Assembly: GCF_000420485.1 (NCBI RefSeq)
Contig: NZ_ATVA01000013.1
Span: forward strand, 139,894 to 203,893
Direction: 5' to 3'
DNA: 64,000 nucleotides
Source: Paucidesulfovibrio longus DSM 6739
GTDB taxonomy: Bacteria > Desulfobacterota > Desulfovibrionia > Desulfovibrionales > Desulfovibrionaceae
The notes beneath the pieces were generated by a model, which was given only the letters and a program-made list of their open reading frames with translations, ran no database searches and was not told where the DNA came from. The position numbers and the translations under genes were made by a program. Below, piece by piece: positions 25,542 through 34,758 of this stretch (its first letter is position 1; each line of letters starts with the position of its first letter).

Positions 25542-28500
25542 TGCCGTCGGACCTCAAGCAACGCATCCAGGCGGCCACACTGAAGAGTCTGACGGCCCGC
25601 AACCGCTACAACGACCAGGTCACGGCCCAGCTCACCCAGGCGCTGAAACAGGCCGAAGACGAGGTCGCCCGCGCCATCCTCCAGTACCGCTCTCTCGGCT
25701 CCCTGCCGGACAACAAGCTCGCCGCTCTCAAGGGGCTGGAAAAGCTCCAGCTCGAACTCGACGACACCATGAAGCGGCTCAAACGGGAGCAGACCCTGGT
25801 CTTTCGCAAGACGACCAAGGACTCCTTCAAACTCGGCATCCAACAGGGAATTGGAGAGCTCGCCGACGCGGCGCTGCCGTTCTACGCTGACCTGAAGCCC
25901 GAGGGCATCGACAAGTTGGCCACCAAGGTGTTCACCATCGTCGACACCAACGCCCTCGACTTCATGGCGCAGTACAACCTCACACTCGCCGGTGACGTCC
26001 ACCGCGAACTCGCAGACGGCATCAAGCGCACCATCCTGAACGGCGTCGCCACGGGCAAGGGAGCCGACGACATCGTCCGGGACATGGGCAAGGTGATCAT
26101 CGACAAGGACTCCTTTCGCCAGGCCGGAAGCCGGGTGTTCAGCAAGGCGCAGTACCGCATGGAGATGATCGCCCGCACTGAGGTCCTCCGCGCCCACAAC
26201 ATGGGCAGGCTCAAGTTCCACGAGCGTGTCGGCATCCAGAAACTGGAATGGCTGGCCATGGAGGACGAGCGCATGTGCCCGGTCTGCGGCGGCCTGGACG
26301 GCAAGACCTTTCCCATCGACAAGTTCCCCCAGCAACCCGCGCATCCGCACTGCCGCTGCACCAATATCGTGGCGTGGCCGATGACCGTCTGCGGCAGCGA
26401 GATGGTCGCCAAGGCCGCAGCCCAGGCATCGCAGGGGGACGCCTGCATTCTCCCGCCCCATGTGCTGGAAGGCATGGCCGACGCCCAGGCCAAGGAGAAC
26501 GCCAAGCTCAAGAGCGCCTTTGAAAACGGCGACATCGCCGACCTCGGCTCGCTGACGGTTAAACAGCTCCAGACCCTGGCGAAGCAGAACGGCGTGGCCA
26601 TTGCCCGGACCAAGGCCGATTTCATCAAGCTGCTCGACCTGGCCGAACCCGGGATCGATCACGGTGACCTGGCCGGAGCGGCGCTCAGCGCCAAGCTCAA
26701 GGAACACAAGATCGGCCTGCTGCGGACCAAGGAAGAACTGGTCGAGCTGCTCGGACTGAAACAGGCGGAACTCAAACAGGCCAAGCTGCTCGCCGCCCAG
26801 ATGGCGAAGATCCCTCCCGCCGAGGGGCTGGAGGGCATGACCGCCCAGCAGCTCAAGGAGATGGCGAAGGAGAACGGCATCTCCCTCAACATGACCAAAC
26901 AGGAGACCATTGAGCTGTTGGACAAGCTGGAACCCGGCGTGGACCACAGCGGCCTGATGGGCAAGGAACTCGCGGCGGCCAAACAGAAGCACGGCATTGG
27001 CATCCTCAAGAACAAGCAGCAGCTCGTCGAGGCGCTGCAGAAGAAGGCCGGTGCCGACATGGCCGAGTCGGTCAAGAAAAAGGCGGTCGACGAGGCCAAG
27101 CTGAAGCTGATTCTGAAACAGAAAACGGCCCTCGAAGACGCCGCCAAGGCCGTCGTCGTTCCCGACACGCCGAGCAGCTACAAGGATTTCCTCGACGCGA
27201 TTGCCAAGGCGGAACAGGCGGTTTCCGGCGGCACAGATCTGCCCCAGGAGCTGCTCGCGGCCCACAGCAAGGAAATCGCCCTCAAAAAACAGCTCTTCCA
27301 GGATCAGGTCGGCAAACTGAAATCGGCGGAGCTCAAGACGCTCGCCAAGGAGACCAAGGTCCAGTATTGGCAGTGGGCCAACAAAGACGAGCTGACCACG
27401 CTCTTCACCGAGACCGATCCCGCGAAAATCAAAGCGGTTCAGGCCAGCATCGACACCAAGCACGCAGCCTGGGCCGAAAAGCATGGCGGCAAAAAGAAAA
27501 CCGCTCCGGCCAAGCCCGCCACGCCGAAGAAAGAGCCACCGAAACCGGCTCCGCAGCCGATCCCGGTCAAGCCGCCCGAGCCCAAGATCGGCAAGAAAGG
27601 CGCGGAGTTCGCCACCGTCGATACCGCGTGGCAGCAGAAGGGTCTGTCTTCGAAATTCAAGAAATCCGGCAAGGCCGCTGTCGGCGGCGCACACGAAAAG
27701 GAATTCTGGACCGATGAGAACGGCGACAAATGGCTGTTCAAGCCCATTGGCCGCAAGGACGATGAGTTCATCGCCTTCGGAGAGGAAGCCGCCTACAAGA
27801 TCGGCCGCCTGATCGACCCCCATTCCATCGAGGTGCACACCATCCAATTGAATGGCCGCACCGGCTCCATCCAGAAATGGCGCACCGATCTGCGGGAAGA
27901 CTTCGATTTTCGCAACATCCTGCCCCAGGATCTGACCACCATCGAACTGGAGCAGATCCAGCGCGAGCATGTGGTCGACTGGCTGATCGCCAATCACGAC
28001 GGACATTCCAAGCAGTTCATCCGTGCCCGGGACGGTCGCGTCTACGGAATCGACAAAGGCCAGGCCTTCAAGTTTCTGGGCCAGGACAAGCTCTCGCTCG
28101 ACTATCACCCCAACGGCGTCTGCGGCGAGGAAGAGCCGTTTTACAACAAGGTCTTCCGGGCGGCCAAGGAAGGGAAGGTACGGGTCGATCCGAACGCGAC
28201 CCTTCGCTACATCCAGGAAGTCGAAAAGATCGCCGACGAGGATTACCTCGATCTGTTGCGGCCCTACGCCGAGGGACGGTTCGCCAAGGACCCGGCCGGG
28301 CTGCGGCATTTCTACGACCTGGCCCTGGAGCGAAAACACAATCTCCGGCGGGACTTCGAGGGCTATTACGCCGATGTGCTGGGGGATCGGGGTTTCCGCT
28401 TCGACAAGCTGAGTACCGCCACCGGCAAGAAAAAGCTGCTCTCCGCCGCCGAAGAGACCCTGGTCGAGGAGGCCCGCAAACTCGGCTGGCAGGGCAAGAC

Positions 28501-30130
28501 GCTGCCCTTCGACAGCGGCGACGTGGAGGACCAAAACGCGCTGATCTTCACCGAGAGCTTCAAGGGGAAGAAGCGTACCGTGGTCAAGATGAAGATCCGG
28601 CCGGACACCGACCGCCGCATCGACGAGGTGCTGCGCAGGTATGTGCAGACGGCGGCCGGGGAAAAGGGACAACCGCTGGTCGAAGACAGCTTCTATCCGA
28701 CGATTCTGGACGCCGTCAAAAACGTCAACTTCCACGTGGGCGACGGCAAGTACAACCGGACCAAGATCGACAAGGCCCTGCGCCTGCGCAAGAAACTGGA
28801 GACTCTGCAGAAGAGCGCCGACCCCAAGGTCAAGGAGATGGCGGACCACTATCTGAAATGGGTGAAGGAGATTGAGGAGTCCGTCGATTGGGACCGGGCC
28901 ACCAATGGCGTTTTCGAACAGTATCTGCCCAAGCTCGACGCGCAGAAACCCAAGGAGAAACCGCCGTTCAAGGTGGAGCGCGGCAAGGTGACCCACACCA
29001 AGCGCAGGATCGGTTCCGGCACCATCACTGTAGAGGCCGACGACATCGACAATCGGGCGCTGTTCAATCACAACTCCCGCATGCAGGACGGACACCAGTA
29101 CACCGTCACCTTCGAGGACGGCACCCGGGTCCGCTATCGCCCCTGGTCGGACACCAACCTCTATGCCCAGCGCGGCGAGCTGGAAATGATCCTGGAAGGC
29201 GACGCCACCCCCGGACGGGTCGAGGCGATGCTGGAAAAGCTCGAACAGCTCGGCATCGATACCCGGGTGGCCACGGCGGAAAACGCCGAGCAGATGTATC
29301 TCGAAAAGCTCGCCTACATCCGCAAGACCGACAAGAGCGCCGACTTCAAACGGCTGCAGAAATCCCTCGACGACCGCAACGCCACCACCACCGAGCGGGT
29401 TCAGGCTCTGCGCGGCTATTGGCAAAAGGAACTGGGTGTCCAGGACATCACCCAGCTTTCCGGGTACAACCCGCTGGGCGAATACCAGGCGGGCTTTCTG
29501 GACCGCGACGCCAAGGGCGGATACCGGCACCAGTTCCGGTTCGACATCACCGAGGAGGACCTGGAAAAACAGATGAAGGGCTACTCGCTGGTCCACGATC
29601 TGACCAACGGCGAGAGCATGTCCGGCTTTATCGACTCGATCATGGAAAACAACGGAGCCATGGTCAGCACGGTCGAGAAGATGCGCATGGGCGTGGCTCC
29701 GGGCGGAATGTCCCCGGTGGCCGACATGCAGACCGGTGGTGCGAGCTATTTCTTCACCCGAATCAAGAAGCAACCGGCCAGCGACGCCTCACCGGCCCTC
29801 TACTTCAAGAAACAGATGCTGCGGCGCATGGACGCCATCAGCTATGACCATGACGCCTACGGCAAGGTGATCGACGACTACGTGCAGCGCAACCGGGGAG
29901 CCAGCATCGATGATTGGAAGCGGTTCTCGCAACGCCATGGCAACGAAACCATCTTCAAATACTCGGTGACGCTGCTGGACAACATCGAGTTCATCGTGGC
30001 CAGAAGCGACAACGAACGCCGGGAGATCATCCAGAGTTTCACCCGGCGTGGCATCAAGAAACTGCCCGACGGGCGCAAGGTGGAGGACATCGTCCATACC
30101 TCGCAAAGCTGGAGCAAACGCAAACAATGA
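25541..30130 (+). CDS. Giant MuF-type head protein fused to kinase-like and other domains
   Basis: 1529 residues in one intact frame. About 150-290: MuF head-morphogenesis domain with the CPVC pair (246-249) and HPHCRC. About 335-520: repeated helical SAP/Rho-N-like modules (LTVKQLQTLAKQNGV; MTAQQLKEMAKENGI). About 640-690: Pro/Lys linker. About 710-900: HipA/PI-kinase-like fold, with a nucleotide-binding Lys in WLFKP (K734), catalytic-loop-like DWLIANHDGHSK (813-824) and metal-binding-like YGIDKG (D838). About 900-1529: unassigned, with a conserved-looking GGASYFFTRI segment. MuF proteins are minor capsid components that can carry C-terminal effectors into the cell; kinase activity here is inferred from motifs only. 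Confidence 0.85.
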   Translation: MPSDLKQRIQAATLKSLTARNRYNDQVTAQLTQALKQAEDEVARAILQYRSLGSLPDNKLAALKGLEKLQLELDDTMKRLKREQTLVFRKTTKDSFKLGIQQGIGELADAALPFYADLKPEGIDKLATKVFTIVDTNALDFMAQYNLTLAGDVHRELADGIKRTILNGVATGKGADDIVRDMGKVIIDKDSFRQAGSRVFSKAQYRMEMIARTEVLRAHNMGRLKFHERVGIQKLEWLAMEDERMCPVCGGLDGKTFPIDKFPQQPAHPHCRCTNIVAWPMTVCGSEMVAKAAAQASQGDACILPPHVLEGMADAQAKENAKLKSAFENGDIADLGSLTVKQLQTLAKQNGVAIARTKADFIKLLDLAEPGIDHGDLAGAALSAKLKEHKIGLLRTKEELVELLGLKQAELKQAKLLAAQMAKIPPAEGLEGMTAQQLKEMAKENGISLNMTKQETIELLDKLEPGVDHSGLMGKELAAAKQKHGIGILKNKQQLVEALQKKAGADMAESVKKKAVDEAKLKLILKQKTALEDAAKAVVVPDTPSSYKDFLDAIAKAEQAVSGGTDLPQELLAAHSKEIALKKQLFQDQVGKLKSAELKTLAKETKVQYWQWANKDELTTLFTETDPAKIKAVQASIDTKHAAWAEKHGGKKKTAPAKPATPKKEPPKPAPQPIPVKPPEPKIGKKGAEFATVDTAWQQKGLSSKFKKSGKAAVGGAHEKEFWTDENGDKWLFKPIGRKDDEFIAFGEEAAYKIGRLIDPHSIEVHTIQLNGRTGSIQKWRTDLREDFDFRNILPQDLTTIELEQIQREHVVDWLIANHDGHSKQFIRARDGRVYGIDKGQAFKFLGQDKLSLDYHPNGVCGEEEPFYNKVFRAAKEGKVRVDPNATLRYIQEVEKIADEDYLDLLRPYAEGRFAKDPAGLRHFYDLALERKHNLRRDFEGYYADVLGDRGFRFDKLSTATGKKKLLSAAEETLVEEARKLGWQGKTLPFDSGDVEDQNALIFTESFKGKKRTVVKMKIRPDTDRRIDEVLRRYVQTAAGEKGQPLVEDSFYPTILDAVKNVNFHVGDGKYNRTKIDKALRLRKKLETLQKSADPKVKEMADHYLKWVKEIEESVDWDRATNGVFEQYLPKLDAQKPKEKPPFKVERGKVTHTKRRIGSGTITVEADDIDNRALFNHNSRMQDGHQYTVTFEDGTRVRYRPWSDTNLYAQRGELEMILEGDATPGRVEAMLEKLEQLGIDTRVATAENAEQMYLEKLAYIRKTDKSADFKRLQKSLDDRNATTTERVQALRGYWQKELGVQDITQLSGYNPLGEYQAGFLDRDAKGGYRHQFRFDITEEDLEKQMKGYSLVHDLTNGESMSGFIDSIMENNGAMVSTVEKMRMGVAPGGMSPVADMQTGGASYFFTRIKKQPASDASPALYFKKQMLRRMDAISYDHDAYGKVIDDYVQRNRGASIDDWKRFSQRHGNETIFKYSVTLLDNIEFIVARSDNERREIIQSFTRRGIKKLPDGRKVEDIVHTSQSWSKRKQ

Positions 30131-30639
30131 CCATGAAGGACTTTATCGAACAGGAGAAACGGCGGCTGCAGGAATCGCTGCACTGGTTCAACAGTCGGGG
30201 CAGCCGCATGACGGTCAGAGAATCCGGGGATCTCTTTCTGGATACCCTGGTGGACAGCTTCACCGTCACCCGGATCGCACCCCATTTCGACGCTGCTGGC
30301 AACCATCTGCGCACCGATTTCTGGCTGTTGTGGAAGGCGCTCGGTTACGACGAGGGCTTCCAGCACGCCCACACCATCAAGGTGGTGGATGTCCGGGTCG
30401 AAGATACCCTGACGGACGAACATGACGACACGGAGGTCGAAGGCTGGCTGATTGTCGATATGACCGACGACCTGGGCCGCATTCACCATGTCGAAATGAT
30501 CGAGCCGGTCTCGGAGCCCGAACTCGCGGCGGACTGGCAATGCTGGATCGCCTACCGCCAGAAAAACGCCGAAAGATTCCACCGGCTCGACGCCCAGCTT
30601 CTGACCGAGCATCTCCGGATCGCGGAGGACTGGTCATGA
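30127..30639 (+). CDS. Hypothetical protein downstream of MuF fusion
   Basis: 170 residues; the ATG at 30127 overlaps the MuF stop. Acidic, with a beta-rich middle (HTIKVVDVRVEDTL, EVEGWLIVDMTDDLGRIHHVEMI). No family is recognised. Tight coupling on both sides (ATGA overlaps) suggests a product working with the MuF protein, for example as chaperone or immunity partner; that is inference. Confidence 0.65.
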   Translation: MTMKDFIEQEKRRLQESLHWFNSRGSRMTVRESGDLFLDTLVDSFTVTRIAPHFDAAGNHLRTDFWLLWKALGYDEGFQHAHTIKVVDVRVEDTLTDEHDDTEVEGWLIVDMTDDLGRIHHVEMIEPVSEPELAADWQCWIAYRQKNAERFHRLDAQLLTEHLRIAEDWS

Positions 30640-30989
30640 AACTGCGCTATATGATCGACTCAATAATGGCCGACCGGCAAGCCACCGTGCCGGAATACGT
30701 GCCCGTGGGCGTCTGGGTTCAGGGACCGGGTCCCGGTCTGGATGTGGAGATGTACTACCTCGACCGGGGACCGAACGGGCTTGCCGACCGCAAGGATGAG
30801 GCTGCCTGGGTGGTCAACCGTCTGGTCGAGGTCGGGGCCACCTCGCTTCCGGCGGATTTTCTCGAATACCACCGGCTGTCCCGCTCTCCCTACGACGGGG
30901 TCTTTTCCGAGATCACCGAGACCGACGAATACCCCTCCATCGACGCCTGCGGCAAGGCCGTTCTGGCCCGGCTGAACCCCGCCCGCTGA
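30636..30989 (+). CDS. Hypothetical protein, end of portal operon
   Basis: 117 residues, ATG overlapping the previous stop by 4 bp. Two hydrophobic beta-like strands (YVPVGVWVQGPG, VEMYYLDRGP) and no membrane segment. No family is recognised. It is the last gene before promoter element P5. Confidence 0.6.
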   Translation: MKLRYMIDSIMADRQATVPEYVPVGVWVQGPGPGLDVEMYYLDRGPNGLADRKDEAAWVVNRLVEVGATSLPADFLEYHRLSRSPYDGVFSEITETDEYPSIDACGKAVLARLNPAR

Positions 30990-31005
30990 AATTCGCCGTC
31001 ACCCT

Positions 31006-31036
31006 CCGACACATCGCCGACGCTTCCGGTAAGTAA
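31006..31036 (+). promoter_or_regulatory. Phage promoter element P5 (methyltransferase-capsid operon)
   Basis: CCGACA (31006-31011), 18 bp, TAAGTAA (31030-31036), with CTTCCGG before the second box. The leader has a 9-bp stem with one mismatch, GCTCCCCGC (31046-31054) with GCGGAGAGC (31060-31068). The next start is 56 bp downstream. Confidence 0.82.
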
Positions 31037-31092
31037 CCGCTGAACGCTCCCCGCAGGTCGCGGAGAGCACAGCAAACTGACCGGAGACGTTG

Positions 31093-33483
31093 ATGGAACT
31101 GTTCGCCACAGACCTGGAAAGGCTGGCGTTTCTACTGGAGGCCGATGCGGCGCTGACTCTCGATCCCGATGCGCTCGGGTCTGAGGCCGCCGAACAGTCC
31201 GCTCCTGAAGAGCTCCCTCCCGAGAAACGCCCCAAGTACATCACCAACTACATCGGCAGTAAGCAGAAGCTCGTCGACTGGATCTGGAAGCATACCCCGG
31301 AAGGCGTTGGCACCGTGCTCGACGCCTTTTCGGGGTCTGCGGTCGTGGCCTACATGTACAAGACCAAGGGCCTCCAGGTCATCGCCAACGACCGGCTCCG
31401 CTACTGCCACCATGCCGCCAAGGCGATCATCGAGAACAACTCGGTTCGCCTGAGCGAGGACGAGATCGAGGCACTCCTGGCCGACAACGCCAAGGCGGGC
31501 AGCTTCGTTCAGGACAACTTCAAGGGCATCTTCTTCGCCAAGGGTGTCCATGCGCTGATCGACACTATCCGCGCCAACTGCGACAAGCTCTCCGGCTTCA
31601 AGAAAGACATCGCTCTGTTCGGCCTCGGCAAGACCTGCATGAGCGGCAAGGGCGGTTTCGGACACTTCTCGTCCTCCACCGACTATGGCCGCCGCCAGGA
31701 CACCCCAGACGAATTCAAGGATCGTCTGCGCAAGAACCTGCAGCGCATCAACGCCCTGGTCTTCGACAACGACAAGGAGAACAAGGCCCACCGGCAGGAC
31801 ATCAACGACCTGCTGCCGAAAGCCAAGGCGGATCTGGCCTACTTCGATCCGCCCTACGCCACCGAGTTTTCGACTACCAACTACGAGCGGGCCTACCACT
31901 TCGTGGAAGGGCTCATGACCTATTGGGAAGGGCTCGAAATCAAGGCCGACACCAAGGTCAAGTATTACGAGACCGACCACAAGACCGTCACCAAGGCCAA
32001 CGCCAGCGAGTTCTTCCAGACCTTTCTCGGCAACGCCAAGCACATCCCGCACTGGCTGATCTCCTACCGCGATCACGCCTATCCCAACGAGCAGCAGATG
32101 AAGCGGATCATCGGCTCCTTCGGCAAGCAGAGCCGGATGAAATCCAAGGATCATCACTACGCCATAACCTCCAAGCACGGCGAGGCTTCCAACGCCAAGG
32201 AGCGTCTGTTCGTCTGCGCTCCCGGAGCCAAGGCCAGCGCCGAGCGGGAGGAGAAACCCGTTCCGATGGCCGCCGCAGCGAACTTCCACACCAGCATCCC
32301 CGTGGACATCCGGCTGGGCGAAGGCGAACGTCTCGCGACCGAGGCCATGGATGTCGGCTCGGCGGGCGACCCCCAGTTCAGCTTCGTGCTCTGCCGCACC
32401 GGGACCAACAAGAACGGCGACCACTTCACCGCCGAGGAGTTGTCCGGTCGGCACATGACGGCCGTAAACAAGAAGGTCGATCTGCAGCATTCGCAGGAGT
32501 TCAACGACATCGTCGGTGGCATCGTCGCCGCCGACTACCTGGAGGACGACAACGGCGGCCGCGTGGAATGCGTCGGCGAGCTGTACGTCCACGACACCCC
32601 GGCCGCCCGGCTGGCCTACAAGCTGATGAAGCGCGGGATCATCTCCCAGGTCTCCATGGAGTGCGATTACCAGGAGGGCGAATGCTCGGTTTGCCACAAG
32701 CGCTTCCAGAACAAGGCCGACTACTGCACCCACCTGCGTAAATTCAAGGGCCGTGATGTGGGCGGCCAACCCGTTTTCGAGATTCTGCACGGCGTCACTT
32801 TCACCGGACTGGGACTGCTCGACCGCAAAGGCGCGGACGAGAACGCCAGGATTCTGCAGGTGGCGTCCCTTCAGAGCCAGCCCGACCAATCCCAACCCGA
32901 AGGAGATTCCACGATGGAAGACAAAACCAAACCTACCGATGAACCGGCCGTCGAAGCGGCCAAGAAGAAACCGGCCCAGCAGGAAGGCGATCCCGCTCGC
33001 GTTACCGACCTGGAAAAGGAAAACCGGCAGCTCAAGGCCCAGGTCGCCGAGCTGCAGAAACGCGTCCAGGAACTGGAAGCCGAACAAAAGGCGGCCGCCT
33101 GCCGCTCCCGGGCCAAGAAGCTGCTCACCCGGCTGGAGAAGCAAGGGCTCTCCTTCGCTTCCGATGAGAACCGGGAAGCCGAGCTGAAACGCCTGGCCGA
33201 ACTGTCCGACGAAGCCTTCGCCGCCACCGAGGCCGCTTACGAGCGCCTGCCCAAGTCGGCCAAAGCGGACAAGGAAGAGAAACCCGCCGACAGCGACCAG
33301 GGCGGCAAGCCCGCCGCCAAGGCATCGACGGAAACCCCGCTACGCAGCGACGCCGGTGTCCGGCCCCACGATGTGGACGACCGCAAGGTGTCGCTCGAAG
33401 ACCGTCTGCGCGACGGGTTCATGGCCGCTTACCGCAACCGTGTCGGCGAGGACTCTCCCGAACACTCGCAAATCAACGCATAA
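31093..33483 (+). CDS. Fusion: Dam-type adenine methyltransferase, prohead protease, scaffold
   Basis: 796 residues, one continuous frame. About 45-370: D12-class N6-adenine methyltransferase in the Dam order, with YIGSKQKL (motif X, about 53-60), FSGSAVVA (motif I, from 79) and DPPY (252-255). About 400-590: prohead protease-like domain with His in VDLQHSQ (466) and Ser in ISQVSME (518/521), and an inserted Cys/His cluster (CSVCHKRFQNKADYCTH). About 608-796: acidic coiled-coil scaffold (DLEKENRQLKAQVAELQKRV). Protease plus scaffold before the capsid gene is normal; the amino-terminal methyltransferase is not. It may protect phage DNA or be cut off during maturation. Confidence 0.85.
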   Translation: MELFATDLERLAFLLEADAALTLDPDALGSEAAEQSAPEELPPEKRPKYITNYIGSKQKLVDWIWKHTPEGVGTVLDAFSGSAVVAYMYKTKGLQVIANDRLRYCHHAAKAIIENNSVRLSEDEIEALLADNAKAGSFVQDNFKGIFFAKGVHALIDTIRANCDKLSGFKKDIALFGLGKTCMSGKGGFGHFSSSTDYGRRQDTPDEFKDRLRKNLQRINALVFDNDKENKAHRQDINDLLPKAKADLAYFDPPYATEFSTTNYERAYHFVEGLMTYWEGLEIKADTKVKYYETDHKTVTKANASEFFQTFLGNAKHIPHWLISYRDHAYPNEQQMKRIIGSFGKQSRMKSKDHHYAITSKHGEASNAKERLFVCAPGAKASAEREEKPVPMAAAANFHTSIPVDIRLGEGERLATEAMDVGSAGDPQFSFVLCRTGTNKNGDHFTAEELSGRHMTAVNKKVDLQHSQEFNDIVGGIVAADYLEDDNGGRVECVGELYVHDTPAARLAYKLMKRGIISQVSMECDYQEGECSVCHKRFQNKADYCTHLRKFKGRDVGGQPVFEILHGVTFTGLGLLDRKGADENARILQVASLQSQPDQSQPEGDSTMEDKTKPTDEPAVEAAKKKPAQQEGDPARVTDLEKENRQLKAQVAELQKRVQELEAEQKAAACRSRAKKLLTRLEKQGLSFASDENREAELKRLAELSDEAFAATEAAYERLPKSAKADKEEKPADSDQGGKPAAKASTETPLRSDAGVRPHDVDDRKVSLEDRLRDGFMAAYRNRVGEDSPEHSQINA
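32914..33483 (+). CDS. Nested in-frame scaffold protein
   Basis: An internal ATG at 32914, in frame with the 31093 gene (codon 608), has a perfect AAGGAG 8 nt upstream, which is much stronger than chance inside a coding region. It would yield a 189-residue acidic, coiled-coil protein equal to the scaffold domain. This is the arrangement known from phage lambda C and Nu3, where scaffold is made in excess over protease from a nested start. Confidence 0.7.
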   Translation: MEDKTKPTDEPAVEAAKKKPAQQEGDPARVTDLEKENRQLKAQVAELQKRVQELEAEQKAAACRSRAKKLLTRLEKQGLSFASDENREAELKRLAELSDEAFAATEAAYERLPKSAKADKEEKPADSDQGGKPAAKASTETPLRSDAGVRPHDVDDRKVSLEDRLRDGFMAAYRNRVGEDSPEHSQINA

Positions 33484-33495
33484 GGAGGAAACACC

Positions 33496-33858
33496 ATGTC
33501 ATTCATCAATCCGTGTCACCGCAGTCTCGCCTATGGCGACGGCCACATCCAGGGCGACGGCCAGCTCGGCCAGGTGGTCCGCGTGGTCGGCGACGACCTG
33601 TTCGCCGTTAACACCGATCCCACGAAGCGCTCCTTCGGCATCCTGATCAAGGACTACGCCGGTGGCGAAATGCCCGGCATCTACTGTGACGGCGGCGTCT
33701 ACGAGACCGACGCCTTCGAAGGAACCGTCGTCGCCGGAGACGACCTGAAAGTTTCAGCAGGCGGTCGCCTGACCAACGGCGTCGCGGCCGGAGAGCACGT
33801 CGTCGCCCACGCCATTTCCGTACAGAGCGGCGTCCTCAAATTCCGCCTGCTCGTCTAA
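33496..33858 (+). CDS. Head decoration-like protein
   Basis: 120 residues, GGAGGAAA before the ATG. It is beta-rich and glycine-rich (YGDGHIQGDGQLGQVVRVVGDD, FEGTVVAGDDLKVSAGGRL), and sits between scaffold and major capsid genes, the usual position of a capsid decoration/cement protein. The assignment rests on position and composition. Confidence 0.65.
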   Translation: MSFINPCHRSLAYGDGHIQGDGQLGQVVRVVGDDLFAVNTDPTKRSFGILIKDYAGGEMPGIYCDGGVYETDAFEGTVVAGDDLKVSAGGRLTNGVAAGEHVVAHAISVQSGVLKFRLLV

Positions 33859-33876
33859 CCCAAGGAGCCAACGCAC

Positions 33877-34740
33877 ATGAAAACCAATCAGTTGAAGATC
33901 CATTCCCAGGAGTACATGGAAACCATGGCGCGGCTCATGAGCGAGGCTCTCGAGTCGCCCGAAGGCATGCGGGCACTTGCCGCCGCCATCGCCGCGCCCA
34001 TCGAACAGGAGATCAAGCGTAAGGAGATCTCCTCGCTCCTGCTCACCAAGCACACGCTGCCCAAGGGCGAACGTCCGGTCTATCAGAAGAAACCGACCGT
34101 CAAGGCCCACTGGATCAGCAAGGACGGCGACGCCCAGGAGCAGGAGGTGGGCAAGGACGAGGTCGAGTTCCCCACCAACCGCATCCACTCCAACCCGATG
34201 GTGGACGTTTCCGTCCTCAAGAACGGCAACATCGGCACGCTGATGGACATCCAGACCAGCGCCGCCGACGCCATCCGCAAGGAGATGGACCGCCGCACCA
34301 TCTCGGTGCTCTCCTCGGCCATCCCGGCGACCAACACCATCGAGGTTACCGGCGACCTGCTCACCGAGGATGCGCTGAACGAGGCCATCTCGATCATCGA
34401 GGATCTGGAGCTGTCGGTGAAGTACATCGTCATGCGCGGCCGCCGATTCAACGACATGCGCGGCTGGAACCTCGATCCCCAGACCAAGCTCGAGCTGCGC
34501 CAGAAGGGTGTCATCAAGAACTACGGCACCGGCGGCATCCTGTTGACCGCCTCCATGCCGCTGGACGAGATCATCATCGTCCCGGATGAAGAGGTCGGAA
34601 AGATGCCGGTGCGCGAAAACCTGAAGACGGAGTCCATCGATCAGAAGACCCGCTTCAAGACCGGCTGGCTGGTGTGGTCCGAAATCGGCCAGGGCATTAC
34701 CCGCCCTGACATCATGGCCAAGGTCAAACTGGTTCCGTAA
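33877..34740 (+). CDS. Major capsid protein
   Basis: 287 residues following protease/scaffold and decoration genes. The predicted alpha/beta pattern, an N-terminal helical arm (EYMETMARLMSEALESPEGMRALA), the DRRTISVLSSAIP helix and the C-terminal DEIIIVPDEEVGKMPVRENLK fit an HK97-fold capsid protein. It should be the most abundant virion protein. The Shine-Dalgarno (AAGGAG) is strong. Confidence 0.82.
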   Translation: MKTNQLKIHSQEYMETMARLMSEALESPEGMRALAAAIAAPIEQEIKRKEISSLLLTKHTLPKGERPVYQKKPTVKAHWISKDGDAQEQEVGKDEVEFPTNRIHSNPMVDVSVLKNGNIGTLMDIQTSAADAIRKEMDRRTISVLSSAIPATNTIEVTGDLLTEDALNEAISIIEDLELSVKYIVMRGRRFNDMRGWNLDPQTKLELRQKGVIKNYGTGGILLTASMPLDEIIIVPDEEVGKMPVRENLKTESIDQKTRFKTGWLVWSEIGQGITRPDIMAKVKLVP

Positions 34741-34758
34741 TCCGGGAGGTGACGTGAG

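Noticed and set aside
25154-29773. 1539-residue open frame on the minus strand opposite the MuF fusion gene
   Set aside because: Composition is Leu/Gly/Asp-repetitive with no ribosome site or domain; it is the antisense shadow of a long GC-rich gene. The same applies to long minus-strand frames at 13162-14640, 15127-16602, 23232-24845, 31132-33144, 37340-39979 and 58439-60229.
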